Assembly (NCBI GenBank): GCA_902783065.1
Contig: CACZPV010000243.1
Span: 1 to 6,031 of the forward strand
Source: an uncultured Ruminococcus sp.
GTDB lineage: Bacteria; Bacillota; Clostridia; Oscillospirales; Acutalibacteraceae
DNA length: 6,031 bases
Reading direction: 5' to 3'
Under the pieces are notes generated by a model. That model had not been told where the DNA came from. It made no database searches and saw nothing but the letters and a program-made list of their open reading frames with translations. Made by a program: the position numbers and the translations under genes. Positions 5,970-6,031 of the stretch are shown here, one piece after another. Numbering within the stretch: position 1 is the first letter of the stretch; each line of letters opens with the position of its first letter.

Positions 5970-6012
5970 CTGGGGGATAACCCTTTGTTTTTAAACAAAG
6001 GGTTTCCCCCAG
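5970..6012. repeat. Large near-perfect inverted repeat (43 nt)
   Basis: CTGGGGGA (5970-5977) and AACCCTTTGTTT (5979-5990) pair with AAACAAAGGGTT (5993-6004) and TCCCCCAG (6005-6012), giving up to 20 pairs with a single T bulge at 5978 and a very small TT loop (the apical pairs probably open). Read on this strand no T-run follows. Read on the other strand it is followed by a mixed sequence and then A's, so it does not look like a normal terminator in either direction. Candidates are a palindromic intergenic repeat or a bidirectional structural element for a gene beyond the window end. Confidence 0.6.
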
Positions 6013-6031
6013 TAAAAGCAGTCAACGCTGC

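Overview
The window is a housekeeping translation/transcription operon from a low-GC Gram-positive bacterium. All five recognisable genes lie on the + strand in the order rimP - nusA - ylxR (rnpM) - ylxQ (L7Ae-like) - infB. This is the classic Firmicutes nusA-infB cluster. The style of the proteins (NusA with S1-KH-KH and a long acidic tail, IF2 with a very long K/E/Q/P-rich linker), the strong GGAGG-type ribosome sites and the moderate AT bias suggest a Clostridia member, perhaps Ruminococcus/Oscillospiraceae-like. The genus is inference only.

Region by region: bases 1-247 hold a very good extended -10 sigma-A-type promoter (22-50) and a leader of about 190 nt. The leader carries a GNRA-capped hairpin with a poor U-tract (80-110), which looks like a NusA-dependent attenuator, and further stem-loops before the rimP ribosome site. 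A short possible leader ORF (77-145) runs through the attenuator. rimP (248-727) is followed by an unusually long 243-nt gap with hairpins and an open but startless frame. nusA (971-2221) follows, then a 120-nt gap with a hairpin and a terminator-like element ending in T6. The small genes ylxR (2342-2644) and ylxQ (2713-3015) come next, then infB (3035-5566).

A strong 12-bp stem terminator at 5630-5670 closes the operon directly after infB. ylxP, rbfA and truB, which follow infB in Bacillus subtilis, are not in the window. The last ~360 bases (5671-6031) contain no supportable gene. They differ in composition from the operon and hold small inverted repeats and a large near-perfect hairpin at 5970-6012, probably an intergenic repeat or a terminator of something beyond the window edge.

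How the genes work together: RimP matures the 30S subunit, NusA controls RNA polymerase pausing, termination and antitermination, YlxR/RnpM and YlxQ are small RNA-binding proteins, and IF2 places the initiator tRNA on the ribosome. Co-transcription links ribosome assembly, transcription elongation and translation initiation, and the leader offers a feedback point for NusA. I see no mobile element, CRISPR array, tRNA, rRNA or defence system. The interest lies in the regulatory non-coding stretches, not in a new protein system.
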